Shown here piece by piece: positions 1 to 6,540 of a stretch of DNA of 12,044 nt. The stretch's first letter is position 1, and each line of letters starts with the position of its first letter. The notes beneath the pieces were generated by a model. It had not been told where the DNA came from, made no database searches, and was given only the letters and a program-made list of their open reading frames with translations. The stretch is taken from contig OMUE01000017.1 of NCBI GenBank assembly GCA_900314165.1, positions 1-12,044 of the forward strand, read 5' to 3'. Both the position numbers and the translations under genes were made by a program. This DNA is from an uncultured Acidaminococcus sp. (GTDB lineage: Bacteria > Bacillota_C > Negativicutes > Acidaminococcales > Acidaminococcaceae).

Positions 1-100
1 AGCAGAAAGCTGCATAGAATTTTCAAAACACATATTCTGGGGGAAAGGGGGAAGTATACCCTTTTCCCGATATTTGTCCAGAAATGTCGAACTAACATAG
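1..100 (+). other. Left edge; possible last codons of an upstream gene
   Basis: One + strand frame, starting at base 2, is open from the window edge to a TAG at 98-100, and a strong terminator follows about 10 bases later. That is the usual spacing for the end of a gene. The implied 32-residue tail shows no motif I recognise and its base composition is more AT-rich than the genes here, so it may equally be untranslated sequence. Another frame also stays open, but it only stops inside the terminator stem, which is less likely. Confidence 0.25.
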
Positions 101-110
101 CAAAAAGAAA

Positions 111-154
111 GAGCTGTGAAAAATGACTTACTCATTTTTCACAGCTCCTTTTTT
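111..154 (+). terminator. Rho-independent terminator of an upstream gene
   Basis: A perfect 16-base inverted repeat (GAGCTGTGAAAAATGA at 111-126 and its complement at 132-147) encloses a five-base loop and is followed by a T-rich run at 149-154. The A-rich stretch just before it (101-110) would give a T-run on the other strand, so it may work in both directions. It isolates the dehydrogenase promoter downstream from whatever lies to the left. Confidence 0.85.
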
Positions 155-174
155 ACTGTAAGGATGAACGAGTA

Positions 175-183
175 TGGTATACT
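175..183 (+). promoter_or_regulatory. Extended -10 promoter, probably for the alcohol dehydrogenase
   Basis: TGGTATACT at 175-183 fits an extended -10 box (TGn followed by TATACT, one mismatch to TATAAT). No good -35 hexamer is seen 16-18 bases upstream, which is tolerated for extended -10 promoters. It lies between the upstream terminator and the dehydrogenase. If used, transcription starts near base 190 and the mRNA has a leader of about 190 bases containing repeat-derived hairpins. Confidence 0.5.
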
Positions 184-193
184 AATATTAAGT

Positions 194-240
194 CCGCCCT
201 TTTCAAGGGCGGGGGACCGGCGTAGCCGGTGGTGGGTTCG
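194..240 (+). repeat. Half copy of the palindromic intergenic element
   Basis: Two adjacent hairpins are visible. CCGCCCTT/AAGGGCGG (194-201 and 205-212) has a three-base loop, and ACCGGC/GCCGGT (216-221 and 225-230) also has a three-base loop. The frame around the second hairpin (GGGG, hairpin, GGTGGG) matches the right half of the full element at 2773-2914 and, inverted, the copy at 11958-12003. A further fragment, GCGATGGTGGTGGGG, recurs at 314-328. The element would lie in the dehydrogenase mRNA leader. Confidence 0.7.
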
Positions 241-263
241 CCCCAAGGAATAATGCTGGTGTT

Positions 264-305
264 GTCCGGCGGACCACTGACATCTGATGTCTGACGTCTG
301 ACGTC
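264..305 (+). repeat. GTCC hairpin followed by TGACGTC heptamer repeats
   Basis: A small hairpin, GTCC-GGC-GGAC (264-274), is followed by four in-phase seven-base units at 278-284, 285-291, 292-298 and 299-305 (TGACATC, TGATGTC, TGACGTC, TGACGTC). The same order, GTCC-CGC-GGAC and then heptamers, occurs at 1642-1677 with a different heptamer, so this is a recurring module. It lies in the untranslated leader of the dehydrogenase gene. The rest of the stretch from 306 to 368 shows only the repeat fragment at 314-328. Confidence 0.75.
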
Positions 306-380
306 TATATCCAGCGATGGTGGTGGGGGTGCAATCCCAGATTAGCGCAAATAAAAGTTAACTATATCAGGAGGCAAATC

Positions 381-1553
381 ATGAAAAACTTTATCTACGA
401 CGTTCCGACAAAAGTCTATTTTGGGAAGGGCCAGGTTGCCCATCTGGGCGAAGAACTGGCCAAATATGGCAAGACGGTGCTGCTGGTATACGGTGGCGGT
501 TCCATCAAACGGATGGGCCTGTATGACCAGGTCAAGGCGGAAATCCAAAAAGCCGGCCTGACAGTAGTAGAACTGCCGGGCATCGACCCGAATCCCCGCA
601 TCGATTCCGTCCGGGCAGGGGTCAAACTGTGCAAAGAACACGGCGTGGACGTGATCCTGGCCGTGGGCGGCGGTTCCGTCATCGATGCTTCCAAGGCTAT
701 CGCCGGCGGCGCCCTGGTAGACTTTGATGCTTGGGATTTTGTGTCCAAACATATTTCGATTACGAAGGCTCTGCCTCTGGTAACGGTGCTGACCATGGCC
801 GCTACAGGCTCCGAAATGGACGCCGTGGCTGTTATCAGCAACCTGGCCACGAAGGAAAAGGATGCTATCTGGGGGGATGCCCTGGCTCCGAAGGTGTCCT
901 TCCTGGACCCGGAAAATACCTATACAGTTCCTAAATACCAGACGGCCTGTGGCTGCGCGGACATCATGTCCCACCTGCTGGAAACGTACTTCAATCCCGG
1001 CGAAAGCATGTACATGCTGGATTCCATGATGGAGTCCGTCATGAAGACTGTGGTGAAATATGCACCCATCGCCCTGGAGAAACCGGACAACTATGAAGCC
1101 CGGGCCAACATCATGTGGGCTGCCAGCTGGGCTATCAACGGCCTGTTCAAGAGTGCCCAGTATCAGGTTTGGGCCTGCCATGGACTGGAACACGAGTTGT
1201 CTGCGTATTATGACATTACCCATGGCCTGGGCCTGGCCATCCTGACGCCCCGGCTGCTGAAATACTGGCTGGACGAAACGAATGTACAGCGCTACGTGAA
1301 CCTGGGCGTGAACGTGTTTGGCCTGGATGCTGATAAGGAACCTATGGCTCTGGCTGAAGAAACCCTGGAAGCCCTGAGCCATTTCCTGTATGCCGACCTG
1401 GGTCTGAAAAACACCTTGACCGCTATCGGCATCGGCGAAGAGCACATTAAAGAAATGGCCAAGGCTGCTTGCGCCCATAAAGGCGGCACCATCCACGGCT
1501 TCAAGGACATGCTGCCGGAGGACGTGGAAAAGGTGTATAGGATGTGTTTGTAA
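381..1553 (+). CDS. Iron-containing alcohol dehydrogenase, YqhD/BDH type
   Basis: The 390-residue protein is a group III metal-dependent alcohol dehydrogenase that should reduce aldehydes to alcohols (or the reverse) with NAD(P)H in the cytoplasm. The N-terminal nucleotide domain has GGGS at residues 38-41 and a second GGGSVIDASK at 96-105. The metal ligands fall at D194, H198, H267 and H281, with H271 nearby. These are the same positions, as I recall them, as in E. coli YqhD, and the length is close to that enzyme's 387 residues. This places it in the butanol dehydrogenase/YqhD branch rather than with 1,3-propanediol or lactaldehyde dehydrogenases. The start is supported by AGGAGG at 369-374, six bases before ATG. 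It is a single-gene unit, with a terminator upstream and a bidirectional terminator downstream. True substrate and cofactor (NADH or NADPH) cannot be read from the sequence. A role in disposing of reducing power or detoxifying aldehydes is inference. Confidence 0.93.
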   Translation: MKNFIYDVPTKVYFGKGQVAHLGEELAKYGKTVLLVYGGGSIKRMGLYDQVKAEIQKAGLTVVELPGIDPNPRIDSVRAGVKLCKEHGVDVILAVGGGSVIDASKAIAGGALVDFDAWDFVSKHISITKALPLVTVLTMAATGSEMDAVAVISNLATKEKDAIWGDALAPKVSFLDPENTYTVPKYQTACGCADIMSHLLETYFNPGESMYMLDSMMESVMKTVVKYAPIALEKPDNYEARANIMWAASWAINGLFKSAQYQVWACHGLEHELSAYYDITHGLGLAILTPRLLKYWLDETNVQRYVNLGVNVFGLDADKEPMALAEETLEALSHFLYADLGLKNTLTAIGIGEEHIKEMAKAACAHKGGTIHGFKDMLPEDVEKVYRMCL

Positions 1554-1555
1554 GA

Positions 1556-1637
1556 AGTGAAAAGTAAAGAGTGAAAAGTGGCCTGCGGCAGCAAGGAAGA
1601 AAGAAAAAGCGAAAAGTGAAGAGTGAAGAGCGAAGAG
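1556..1637 (+). repeat. AGTGAAA/AGCGAAG heptamer repeats with a GC-rich core
   Basis: Starting three bases after the dehydrogenase stop codon are seven-base units AGTGAAA, AGTAAAG and AGTGAAA (1556-1576). A GCCTGCGGC block and a purine-rich spacer follow (1581-1607), then AGCGAAA, AGTGAAG, AGTGAAG and AGCGAAG in phase (1608-1635). The same succession of heptamers, GCCTGCGGC, purine spacer and heptamers occurs at 2701-2772. Nothing in it looks coding. Confidence 0.8.
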
Positions 1638-1641
1638 GGTC

Positions 1642-1677
1642 GTCCCGCGGACCCTGTCATCTAACTTCTATCATCTA
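1642..1677 (+). repeat. GTCC hairpin followed by TCATCTA heptamers
   Basis: The hairpin GTCC-CGC-GGAC (1642-1652) is followed by in-phase heptamers TCATCTA, ACTTCTA and TCATCTA (1657-1663, 1664-1670, 1671-1677), which run straight into the terminator stem. It matches the module at 264-305 in arrangement and partly in sequence. The heptamer also recurs at 6517-6540. Confidence 0.75.
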
Positions 1678-1715
1678 AAAAGAGAGCTGAGCATTTTCTG
1701 CTCAGCTCTCTTTTT
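1677..1715. terminator. Bidirectional terminator between convergent genes
   Basis: A perfect 17-base inverted repeat (AAAAAGAGAGCTGAGCA at 1677-1693 and its complement at 1699-1715) surrounds a five-base loop. It begins with an A-run and ends with a T-run, so it can terminate transcription from both sides: the alcohol dehydrogenase on the + strand and the dehydratase on the - strand. The dehydratase stop codon (1714-1716) overlaps the edge of the stem. Confidence 0.9.
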
Positions 1716-2655
1716 ATAAGGAAGCCACCAAACTCATATCCATATTTCCCCCGGACAGGATGAAGACTACCTTGTCTTCGGGCTTGAATGTTACGAGACC
1801 GCTCTGGATGGCGGCCAGGCCGATGGTGGAAGAGGGTTCGGCCAGGACTTTGCCCTCTGTCAGCAGCAGCTTCATGGCGGGCAGCAGGGCTTCTTCCGGT
1901 ACGTCCAGCACCTGGTCCACTTTGTCCCGGACGATGGGCAGGGTCTTATCCCCGGGCCGCAGGGTGGCCACGCCGTCGGCAATGGTGTCCACCAAAGGTA
2001 CGGTGACAGGTTCGCCGGCCTTCAGGCTCACGGAGAAGCGGGGAATGGCGGCCGGCTCGCAGGCGTAGACTTTTGTCTGGGGACGGATGCCCTTGATGCC
2101 CGTGGCTACGCCGCTGGTAAGGCCGCCGCCACCAATGGGCACCAGTATGGCGTCCGGATCCGGCAGGTCTTCAAAGATTTCCAGGGCGATGGTGCCCTGG
2201 CCGGCCATCACATTGTAATCATCAAAAGGAGGCACGTAGCAGCAGCCCCGTTCGTCCCGGATCCGTTCTGCAATGGCAAAGCGGTCCGGCTTCGGGCACC
2301 GGATGACTTCCGCACCCAGATCTTTGACGGCTTGGACCTTTACATCAGGGGCATGGTCGGGAATGACTACGATGGCCTTCATGCCCAGCATCTTGGCTGC
2401 GTAGGCTACGCCCCGGCCGTGGTTGCCGCTGGACGCTGTGACCACGCCGCATTTCCGCTGTTCCGGCGTCAATTGCAGGATGGCGTTCAGAGCGCCGCGG
2501 ATCTTGAAGGAATGGGTCAGCTGCATGCATTCGGCTTTTACGTACACCTGACAGCCCAGGATTTCATCCAGGCTCCGCAGCCGGATCAGGGGCGTATGGT
2601 ACACATAAGGCGCCAGACGGTTTTTCGCCGCAAAGATATCTTCTAAGGTAAGCAT
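1714..2655 (-). CDS. Threonine/serine dehydratase, PLP-dependent, catabolic type
   Basis: The 313-residue protein belongs to fold type II PLP enzymes and should deaminate L-threonine to 2-oxobutanoate and ammonia, or serine to pyruvate. The PLP lysine is K51 in SFKIRGA, the substrate loop is SSGNHG (75-80), the phosphate-binding glycine loop is GGGGL (175-179) and the C-terminal SGGN contacts the pyridine ring. It ends there, without the C-terminal regulatory domain of biosynthetic IlvA, so it resembles the short catabolic TdcB-like enzymes. Serine racemase and hydroxyaspartate dehydratase are close relatives and cannot be excluded. The GQGTIALE motif near residue 152 fits the dehydratase group. 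AGGAGG lies nine bases before ATG. It stands alone, convergent with the dehydrogenase and divergent from the MBL-fold gene. In an amino-acid-fermenting anaerobe it would feed 2-oxo acids to energy metabolism (inference). Confidence 0.88.
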   Translation of the reverse strand: MLTLEDIFAAKNRLAPYVYHTPLIRLRSLDEILGCQVYVKAECMQLTHSFKIRGALNAILQLTPEQRKCGVVTASSGNHGRGVAYAAKMLGMKAIVVIPDHAPDVKVQAVKDLGAEVIRCPKPDRFAIAERIRDERGCCYVPPFDDYNVMAGQGTIALEIFEDLPDPDAILVPIGGGGLTSGVATGIKGIRPQTKVYACEPAAIPRFSVSLKAGEPVTVPLVDTIADGVATLRPGDKTLPIVRDKVDQVLDVPEEALLPAMKLLLTEGKVLAEPSSTIGLAAIQSGLVTFKPEDKVVFILSGGNMDMSLVASL

Positions 2656-2693
2656 AGGACAGGACCTCCTGAATGTTTTGGGAATACTACTTC

Positions 2694-2722
2694 ATTATAC
2701 AGTGAAAAGTGAACCGTGAAAA
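2694..2722 (-). promoter_or_regulatory. Promoter of the threonine/serine dehydratase
   Basis: On the - strand a perfect TATAAT (complement of 2694-2699) lies about 40 bases before the start codon. Seventeen bases further upstream is TTTTCA (complement of 2717-2722), a 4 of 6 match to a -35 box. That hexamer comes from the AGTGAAA heptamer array, so the repeat appears to form part of the promoter. The -10 assignment is good and the -35 is weak. Confidence 0.6.
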
Positions 2723-2772
2723 GTGAAAAGGCGCCTGCGGCGGGCGTGGAAGAAAGGAAAAAAGCGAAGAGG
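2701..2772 (+). repeat. AGTGAAA heptamer repeats with GCCTGCGGC core
   Basis: Four in-phase heptamers, AGTGAAA, AGTGAAC, CGTGAAA and AGTGAAA (2701-2728), are followed by GCCTGCGGC, a purine-rich spacer and a single AGCGAAG unit, which leads directly into the large palindromic element. The arrangement is the same as at 1556-1637. It lies upstream of the dehydratase gene and overlaps its -35 region. Confidence 0.8.
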
Positions 2773-2914
2773 GGTGCGCTGCACTGCCCCCTCGCCAGAT
2801 GCAAGCATCTGGCCCTCTCCCCCTACGGGGGCGACAAGATTGCCCTGCGGGCTGTCATCCCCGTAGGGGAGGGGAACCATCGCTTGCGATGGTGGTGGGG
2901 CAGTGCGGAGCACC
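2773..2914. repeat. Full-length branched palindromic intergenic element
   Basis: The outer arms, GGTGCGCTGCACTGCCCC (2773-2790) and 2897-2914, pair at 16 of 18 positions. Inside lie a side hairpin CCAGATG-CAAG-CATCTGG (2796-2813), an inner stem with CCCCTACGGGG-type arms (about 2819-2830 and 2859-2870), and a second side hairpin ACCATCGC-TT-GCGATGGT (2876-2893). RNA or extruded DNA from this segment would fold as a branched cross. Half copies are seen at 194-240 and 11958-12003. It carries no gene: a short open frame runs through it but has no start signal. Sequence from 2915 to 3020 shows nothing else recognisable. Confidence 0.8.
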
Positions 2915-3025
2915 CTAGCCCACTAATACCCTCGTCTCAGTCCTGAATAACAGAAAAATATTGCTAAATCACAAGAATTCCCTGCAAGATTTTGTTACAC
3001 ATACCAATGATAAATATTCACAATG

Positions 3026-3034
3026 TGGTATAAT
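3026..3034 (+). promoter_or_regulatory. Extended -10 promoter of the MBL-CdaR-GntP operon
   Basis: TGGTATAAT at 3026-3034 is a perfect extended -10 box, giving a predicted start near 3041 and a leader of about 60 bases. No convincing -35 hexamer is seen. A six-base inverted repeat, ATACCA (3001-3006) and TGGTAT (3026-3031), has its right arm on the -10 box and could be an operator, perhaps for the operon's own CdaR-type regulator; this is only a suggestion. Confidence 0.65.
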
Positions 3035-3100
3035 GAAAATGCGAATTATTAGAAAATTTAAACAACAAAATGGAGAATTAAAGAAATCAGGTGAGAACGA

Positions 3101-3925
3101 ATGAAAATCACGGCGATTATGGACAACAAGGGGGGCTGTAACAGCCAAGTTGTCCACGAACACGGCTTATCCTTCTTTGTGGAGGTGGACGGCCTGAAGC
3201 TGTTGTTCGATTACGGCCCCGGGCCCCACGCAGTAGAAAATGCCCGGAAGCTGCACATTCCCCTGGACCAGGTGGACTACTTGATCAGCAGCCACGGCCA
3301 CTACGATCACGGGAGAGGCCTGCCCTCCTTCCTGGAGCAGGGCGTGAAGGCACCCTTCATTACAGGGATTGGCTATTTCGATAAGAAATATTCCGTGGAG
3401 CCGGACAAAGTCAAGTTCCTGGGGCTGGACTTCGACGAGGCCTACCTGCAGGAAAAAGGCATCCGCCACATAGAGCTTTCCGGCGTGCTGGCCCTGACCC
3501 CGTCCCTGTATCTGATGAATGAGTTTCCCAGGAAATATGCGTTCGAGACCATCCAGGAACGGTTCAAGTTGAAACGGGGAGACACCTGGATTCCGGATCC
3601 TTTCAATGATGAAATCTGTCTGGTGCATAAAATGAAAGACAGCGTATTCGTGGTGGTAGGCTGTTCTCATCCGGGCATCCTGAACATCCTGGACCGGGTA
3701 CGGACCTATTTCCAGCTGCCCATCAAAGGCGTCGTTGGGGGGACGCACCTGATGGAAGCGGACGAAGCCAGGATTGCTAAGACCTGTGACATCGTCAAGG
3801 AATTTGGCCTGGACTACATCGGCTTCAACCACTGCTCCGGTTCCCTGCTGCAGCCCATCATGGAAGCCAAAGGCATTCGGACGAATTACCTGGCGGCAGG
3901 CGATTCGGTGGTGATTGGGGAATGA
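3101..3925 (+). CDS. MBL-fold metal-dependent hydrolase (COG1237-like)
   Basis: The 274-residue protein has the metallo-beta-lactamase fold. The metal site HxHxDH is H65-G-H67-Y-D69-H70, with further ligand candidates H190 (GCSHPG), H216 (GGTH) and H244 (FNHC). Overall features match the COG1237 group, often labelled beta-lactamase superfamily II or, from an archaeal relative, a dihydropterin phosphate synthase; that label should not be taken literally here. No signal peptide is seen, so it should be cytoplasmic. AGGTGA lies six bases before ATG. The stop codon overlaps the start of the CdaR-type gene as ATGA, so the two are translationally coupled and the hydrolase is probably part of a sugar-acid uptake unit. 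A lactonase or phosphodiesterase acting on the imported substrate would fit, but this is inferred from neighbours only. Confidence 0.85.
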   Translation: MKITAIMDNKGGCNSQVVHEHGLSFFVEVDGLKLLFDYGPGPHAVENARKLHIPLDQVDYLISSHGHYDHGRGLPSFLEQGVKAPFITGIGYFDKKYSVEPDKVKFLGLDFDEAYLQEKGIRHIELSGVLALTPSLYLMNEFPRKYAFETIQERFKLKRGDTWIPDPFNDEICLVHKMKDSVFVVVGCSHPGILNILDRVRTYFQLPIKGVVGGTHLMEADEARIAKTCDIVKEFGLDYIGFNHCSGSLLQPIMEAKGIRTNYLAAGDSVVIGE

Positions 3926-5088
3926 ATCCAATGGAACTGCCGGAATTTGCCTCCCTGGCCCAGGCTTTTGTGGAGGCCACGTCCAGCGTGGTTAGCGGCC
4001 GGACCATCAATATTATGGATGTGGACGGCACCATCATCGCTTCCACGGAAAAACAGCGCATCGGTACCTGCCATTACGGAGCGAAGGAAGCGGCCAGGAC
4101 GGGGCAGCCCGTACTCATCGATGAGACGAATGCGGATCGCTATCCCGGTGCCAAGAGCGGCTACAATCTGCCCATCTTTGATGGAGACAAAGTCATCGGC
4201 GTTGTAGGCCTGTTTGGTACGGAAACAGAAATCAAGGACGCGGCCAACCTGCTGCGGGTGTACGTGACTCAGTATTTTCGGCAGCAGGTCCTGTTCCAGG
4301 AGAAGAACCAGGAACAGGAAATGCGGCAGCGGCTGTTGTCCCTGTACATTCTGGGAGGCCGGGACCACGAAGAAGAAATGACCCAGCTGGCCCAGACCCT
4401 GGGCTTCCATCTGACGGCGCCTTTCGTAGTGTTGGGGCTGCGCTGCAGGGCGTCCGGTCAGGATCCGGTTTCCTGCAGGCTGCCGGAACAGCTGAGGGAT
4501 ACGGCAGGGCCCTTGGAACGGCTGGCTCCTACGACCTTGTGGGGTATGGAAGACAGGACTCTGGTGCTGATCCACAGTGTAGCTGCCGGCAAACAGCCTA
4601 TGGCAGAAGCGTTTACGTCCAACCTGCGGCAGCTGGCCGAAAAGAAGGGGAACGTCCGGCTGGCGGTAAGCCATTTGTGTGAGGCGGCAGAAGAAATTCC
4701 GGAAGCCGTGAAAGAAATCATGCTGCTGCTGGACATCGGAGGGGGCCCCTTCCGTACCATGGAACAGGCAGAGGATAGGACTCATTACTTTTTACGCAGG
4801 CTCCTGTCCCATGGAGGCATCGGCTATGGCAAACGGCTGTTGGACAAACTGGAACTGGCCATGAATACCAGCCATCTGGACGTACTGCTGGAAACCGTCC
4901 GGGTCTATTACGCAGAGAATGACTCGGTAGAACAGGCGGCCCGGCGCCTGTCCATCCACAAAAATACGCTGCAATATCGCTTGAAACGGCTGTATGAGAT
5001 CCTGGGGGTAGAGGAGGAACCACCGTTTTCCCGGGAATTCCTGATCCGCCTGCTGTTGGAATATCGGGATACACACCCTACAGCCTGA
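3922..5088 (+). CDS. CdaR-family sugar-diacid-type transcriptional regulator
   Basis: The 388-residue regulator has an N-terminal sugar-diacid recognition domain (about residues 9-125, with NIMDVDGTIIAS at 30-41, R46, G48 and YPGAKSGYNLPIF around 74-86). A middle region follows, and then a C-terminal PucR/CdaR-type helix-turn-helix (about 322-385, containing SVEQAARRLSIHKNTLQYRL). E. coli CdaR activates glucarate, galactarate and glycerate genes. Family relatives in Gram-positives commonly sit beside GntP permeases and glycerate kinases. Here it overlaps the hydrolase gene by four bases and precedes a GntP permease by 25 bases, so it most likely senses the acid carried by that permease and controls this operon. 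The exact ligand is unknown, and no kinase gene is present in the window. Confidence 0.9.
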   Translation: MNPMELPEFASLAQAFVEATSSVVSGRTINIMDVDGTIIASTEKQRIGTCHYGAKEAARTGQPVLIDETNADRYPGAKSGYNLPIFDGDKVIGVVGLFGTETEIKDAANLLRVYVTQYFRQQVLFQEKNQEQEMRQRLLSLYILGGRDHEEEMTQLAQTLGFHLTAPFVVLGLRCRASGQDPVSCRLPEQLRDTAGPLERLAPTTLWGMEDRTLVLIHSVAAGKQPMAEAFTSNLRQLAEKKGNVRLAVSHLCEAAEEIPEAVKEIMLLLDIGGGPFRTMEQAEDRTHYFLRRLLSHGGIGYGKRLLDKLELAMNTSHLDVLLETVRVYYAENDSVEQAARRLSIHKNTLQYRLKRLYEILGVEEEPPFSREFLIRLLLEYRDTHPTA

Positions 5089-5113
5089 ACTTAGAAATCA
5101 AAGGAGGAACATC

Positions 5114-6448
5114 ATGTTTTATTTTGCAGTCATCTTTATTGCTGTTGTGCTAATGATTTTAGCCATCCAAAAGTATAATATGCATCCGTTCATCGTTATG
5201 ACGGTGATCTCCATCCTGGTAGGCCTGATTTGCGGCATTCCGTCCGAAAAGGTCATTGCCACAGTGAAGACGGGCTTTGGCGGTATCATGGGCAACATCG
5301 GTATCGTCATCCTGTGCGGCACCATCATCGGTACCATCCTGGAAAAGACCGGCGCTGCCCTCACCATGGCTAATACGATTCTGAAGATGGTAGGCCAGAA
5401 GAGAAGCGTGCTGACCATGGCCATTACGGGCTATGTGACCGGTATCCCTGTATTCTGCGATTCCGGTTTTGTTATCCTGAGCCCTATTTCCCGGGCCCTG
5501 GCTTCCCAGTCCAAGGTGTCCCTGGCCGTTATGGCCACGGCTCTGTCCGGCGGCTTGTACGCTACCCACTGCCTGGTACCGCCTACTCCTGGCCCTATCG
5601 CCATGGCCGGTACCCTGCAGGCTGACCTGGGGCTCACCATCCTGGTAGGCCTGGTCATCTCCATTCCTGCTACGCTGGCAGCCTATCTGTATGCTATGCA
5701 TGTATCTTCTTCCATTGATATCCCTGCTAACCCGGAATATACCGTAGATGAACTGGTGGAAAAATATGGCCAGCTGCCCAGTGCCCTGCACAGCTTTGCA
5801 CCGATCCTGGTGCCCATCATCCTGATTGCTATCAAGTCCGTAGGGGATTTCCCGTCCCGGCCTTTTGGCAACGGTGCTGTACGGTTCTTCTTCTCCTTCA
5901 TCGGTAACCCTGTTATCGCCCTGGTCCTGGGTGTCTTCCTGGCTATGACCCTGATTCCTTCTTCTGAAAAGAAGAACGTACTGAAATGGGTTACGGAAGG
6001 TGTTACGAACTCTGCAGGAATCCTGGCTATTACCGGTGCCGGCGGTTCCTTCGGTGCCATCATCCAAAAGCTCCCTATCGCAGATGCACTGAGTTCTTCT
6101 CTGCTGGGTCTTGGCGTTGGTGTGTTCCTGCCGTTCCTGATTTCCGCCCTGCTGAAGTGCGCTATGGGTGCTTCTACGGTAGCCATGATTACTACGTCCG
6201 CTATGATTGCGCCCATGATGGGTGCTTTGGGATTTACAAGCCCTCTGGCCAGAGTACTGGTCATTATGGCCATCGGTGCCGGTTCCATGACCGTGTCCCA
6301 TGCTAATGACTCCTACTTCTGGGTGGTATCCCAGTTCTCCGACATGAATACGTCCCAGGCTTATAAATGCCAGACCGGTATGACCGGCGTTATGGGCATT
6401 ACGACGATCATTGTAGTGTACATCGCGTCCATCCTGTTTGTGCATTGA
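5114..6448 (+). CDS. GntP-family sugar-acid:proton symporter
   Basis: The 444-residue protein is an integral membrane permease of the GntP family, which imports gluconate, glycerate or related organic acids with protons. It is strongly hydrophobic throughout, with roughly twelve to fourteen membrane segments. Family signatures are visible: PVFCDSGFVILSPI (112-125), THCLVPPTPGPIAMAG (151-166), a glycine-rich IMGNIGIVILCG loop near 58-69, GASTVAMIT and the C-terminal SHANDSYFW (H396, N398, D399). AAGGAGG lies six bases before ATG. It is the last gene of the operon with the hydrolase and CdaR-type regulator, and a repeat module and bidirectional terminator follow. The regulator suggests glycerate or a sugar acid as substrate. 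Citrate/lactate-type permeases of other families are excluded by the motifs. Confidence 0.93.
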   Translation: MFYFAVIFIAVVLMILAIQKYNMHPFIVMTVISILVGLICGIPSEKVIATVKTGFGGIMGNIGIVILCGTIIGTILEKTGAALTMANTILKMVGQKRSVLTMAITGYVTGIPVFCDSGFVILSPISRALASQSKVSLAVMATALSGGLYATHCLVPPTPGPIAMAGTLQADLGLTILVGLVISIPATLAAYLYAMHVSSSIDIPANPEYTVDELVEKYGQLPSALHSFAPILVPIILIAIKSVGDFPSRPFGNGAVRFFFSFIGNPVIALVLGVFLAMTLIPSSEKKNVLKWVTEGVTNSAGILAITGAGGSFGAIIQKLPIADALSSSLLGLGVGVFLPFLISALLKCAMGASTVAMITTSAMIAPMMGALGFTSPLARVLVIMAIGAGSMTVSHANDSYFWVVSQFSDMNTSQAYKCQTGMTGVMGITTIIVVYIASILFVH

Positions 6449-6460
6449 GGGAATAAAGAA

Positions 6461-6540
6461 AGCGAAGAGCGAAGAGACGCCGCTGGCGGGCGTGGTTAAG
6501 ATGATAGACGACAGGTTCTATCATCTAACATCTATCATCT
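6461..6540 (+). repeat. AGCGAAG and TCTATCA heptamer module
   Basis: Two AGCGAAG units (6461-6474) are followed by a GC block (GCCGCTGGCGGGCGTGG, similar to the block near 2732-2748), then GATGATAGA (6500-6508) and the in-phase heptamers TCTATCA, TCTAACA and TCTATCA (6517-6537). AAGATGATAGA at 6498-6508 is the exact inverse of 6531-6541, so this part can also fold on itself. It lies between the permease stop codon and the terminator. Confidence 0.75.

Noticed and set aside
2..95. A short gene reading leftward from the - strand ATG near base 95
   Set aside because: It has no ribosome binding site and no recognisable product, and it would begin right beside the terminator.
342..1496. A 384-codon open frame on the - strand across the alcohol dehydrogenase
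   Set aside because: It is antisense to a gene with complete catalytic motifs and gives a composition rich in H, Q, F and G with no family motif. It is a by-product of GC-rich codon choice.
1556..1677. A CRISPR array or phage attachment site
   Set aside because: The units are seven bases long, without unique spacers, and no cas or integrase gene is near.
1714..2655. Biosynthetic threonine deaminase IlvA
   Set aside because: The protein ends after the catalytic domain at 313 residues, without the C-terminal regulatory domain, and there are no branched-chain amino acid genes nearby.
2716..2946. A 76-codon open frame through the palindromic element
   Set aside because: It has no ribosome binding site, runs through repeats and hairpins, and its sequence is dictated by the palindrome.
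5159..6445. A 428-codon open frame on the - strand across the GntP permease
   Set aside because: The translation is a hydrophilic string rich in H, Q, G and D with no domain, while the + strand carries clear GntP signatures and a ribosome binding site.
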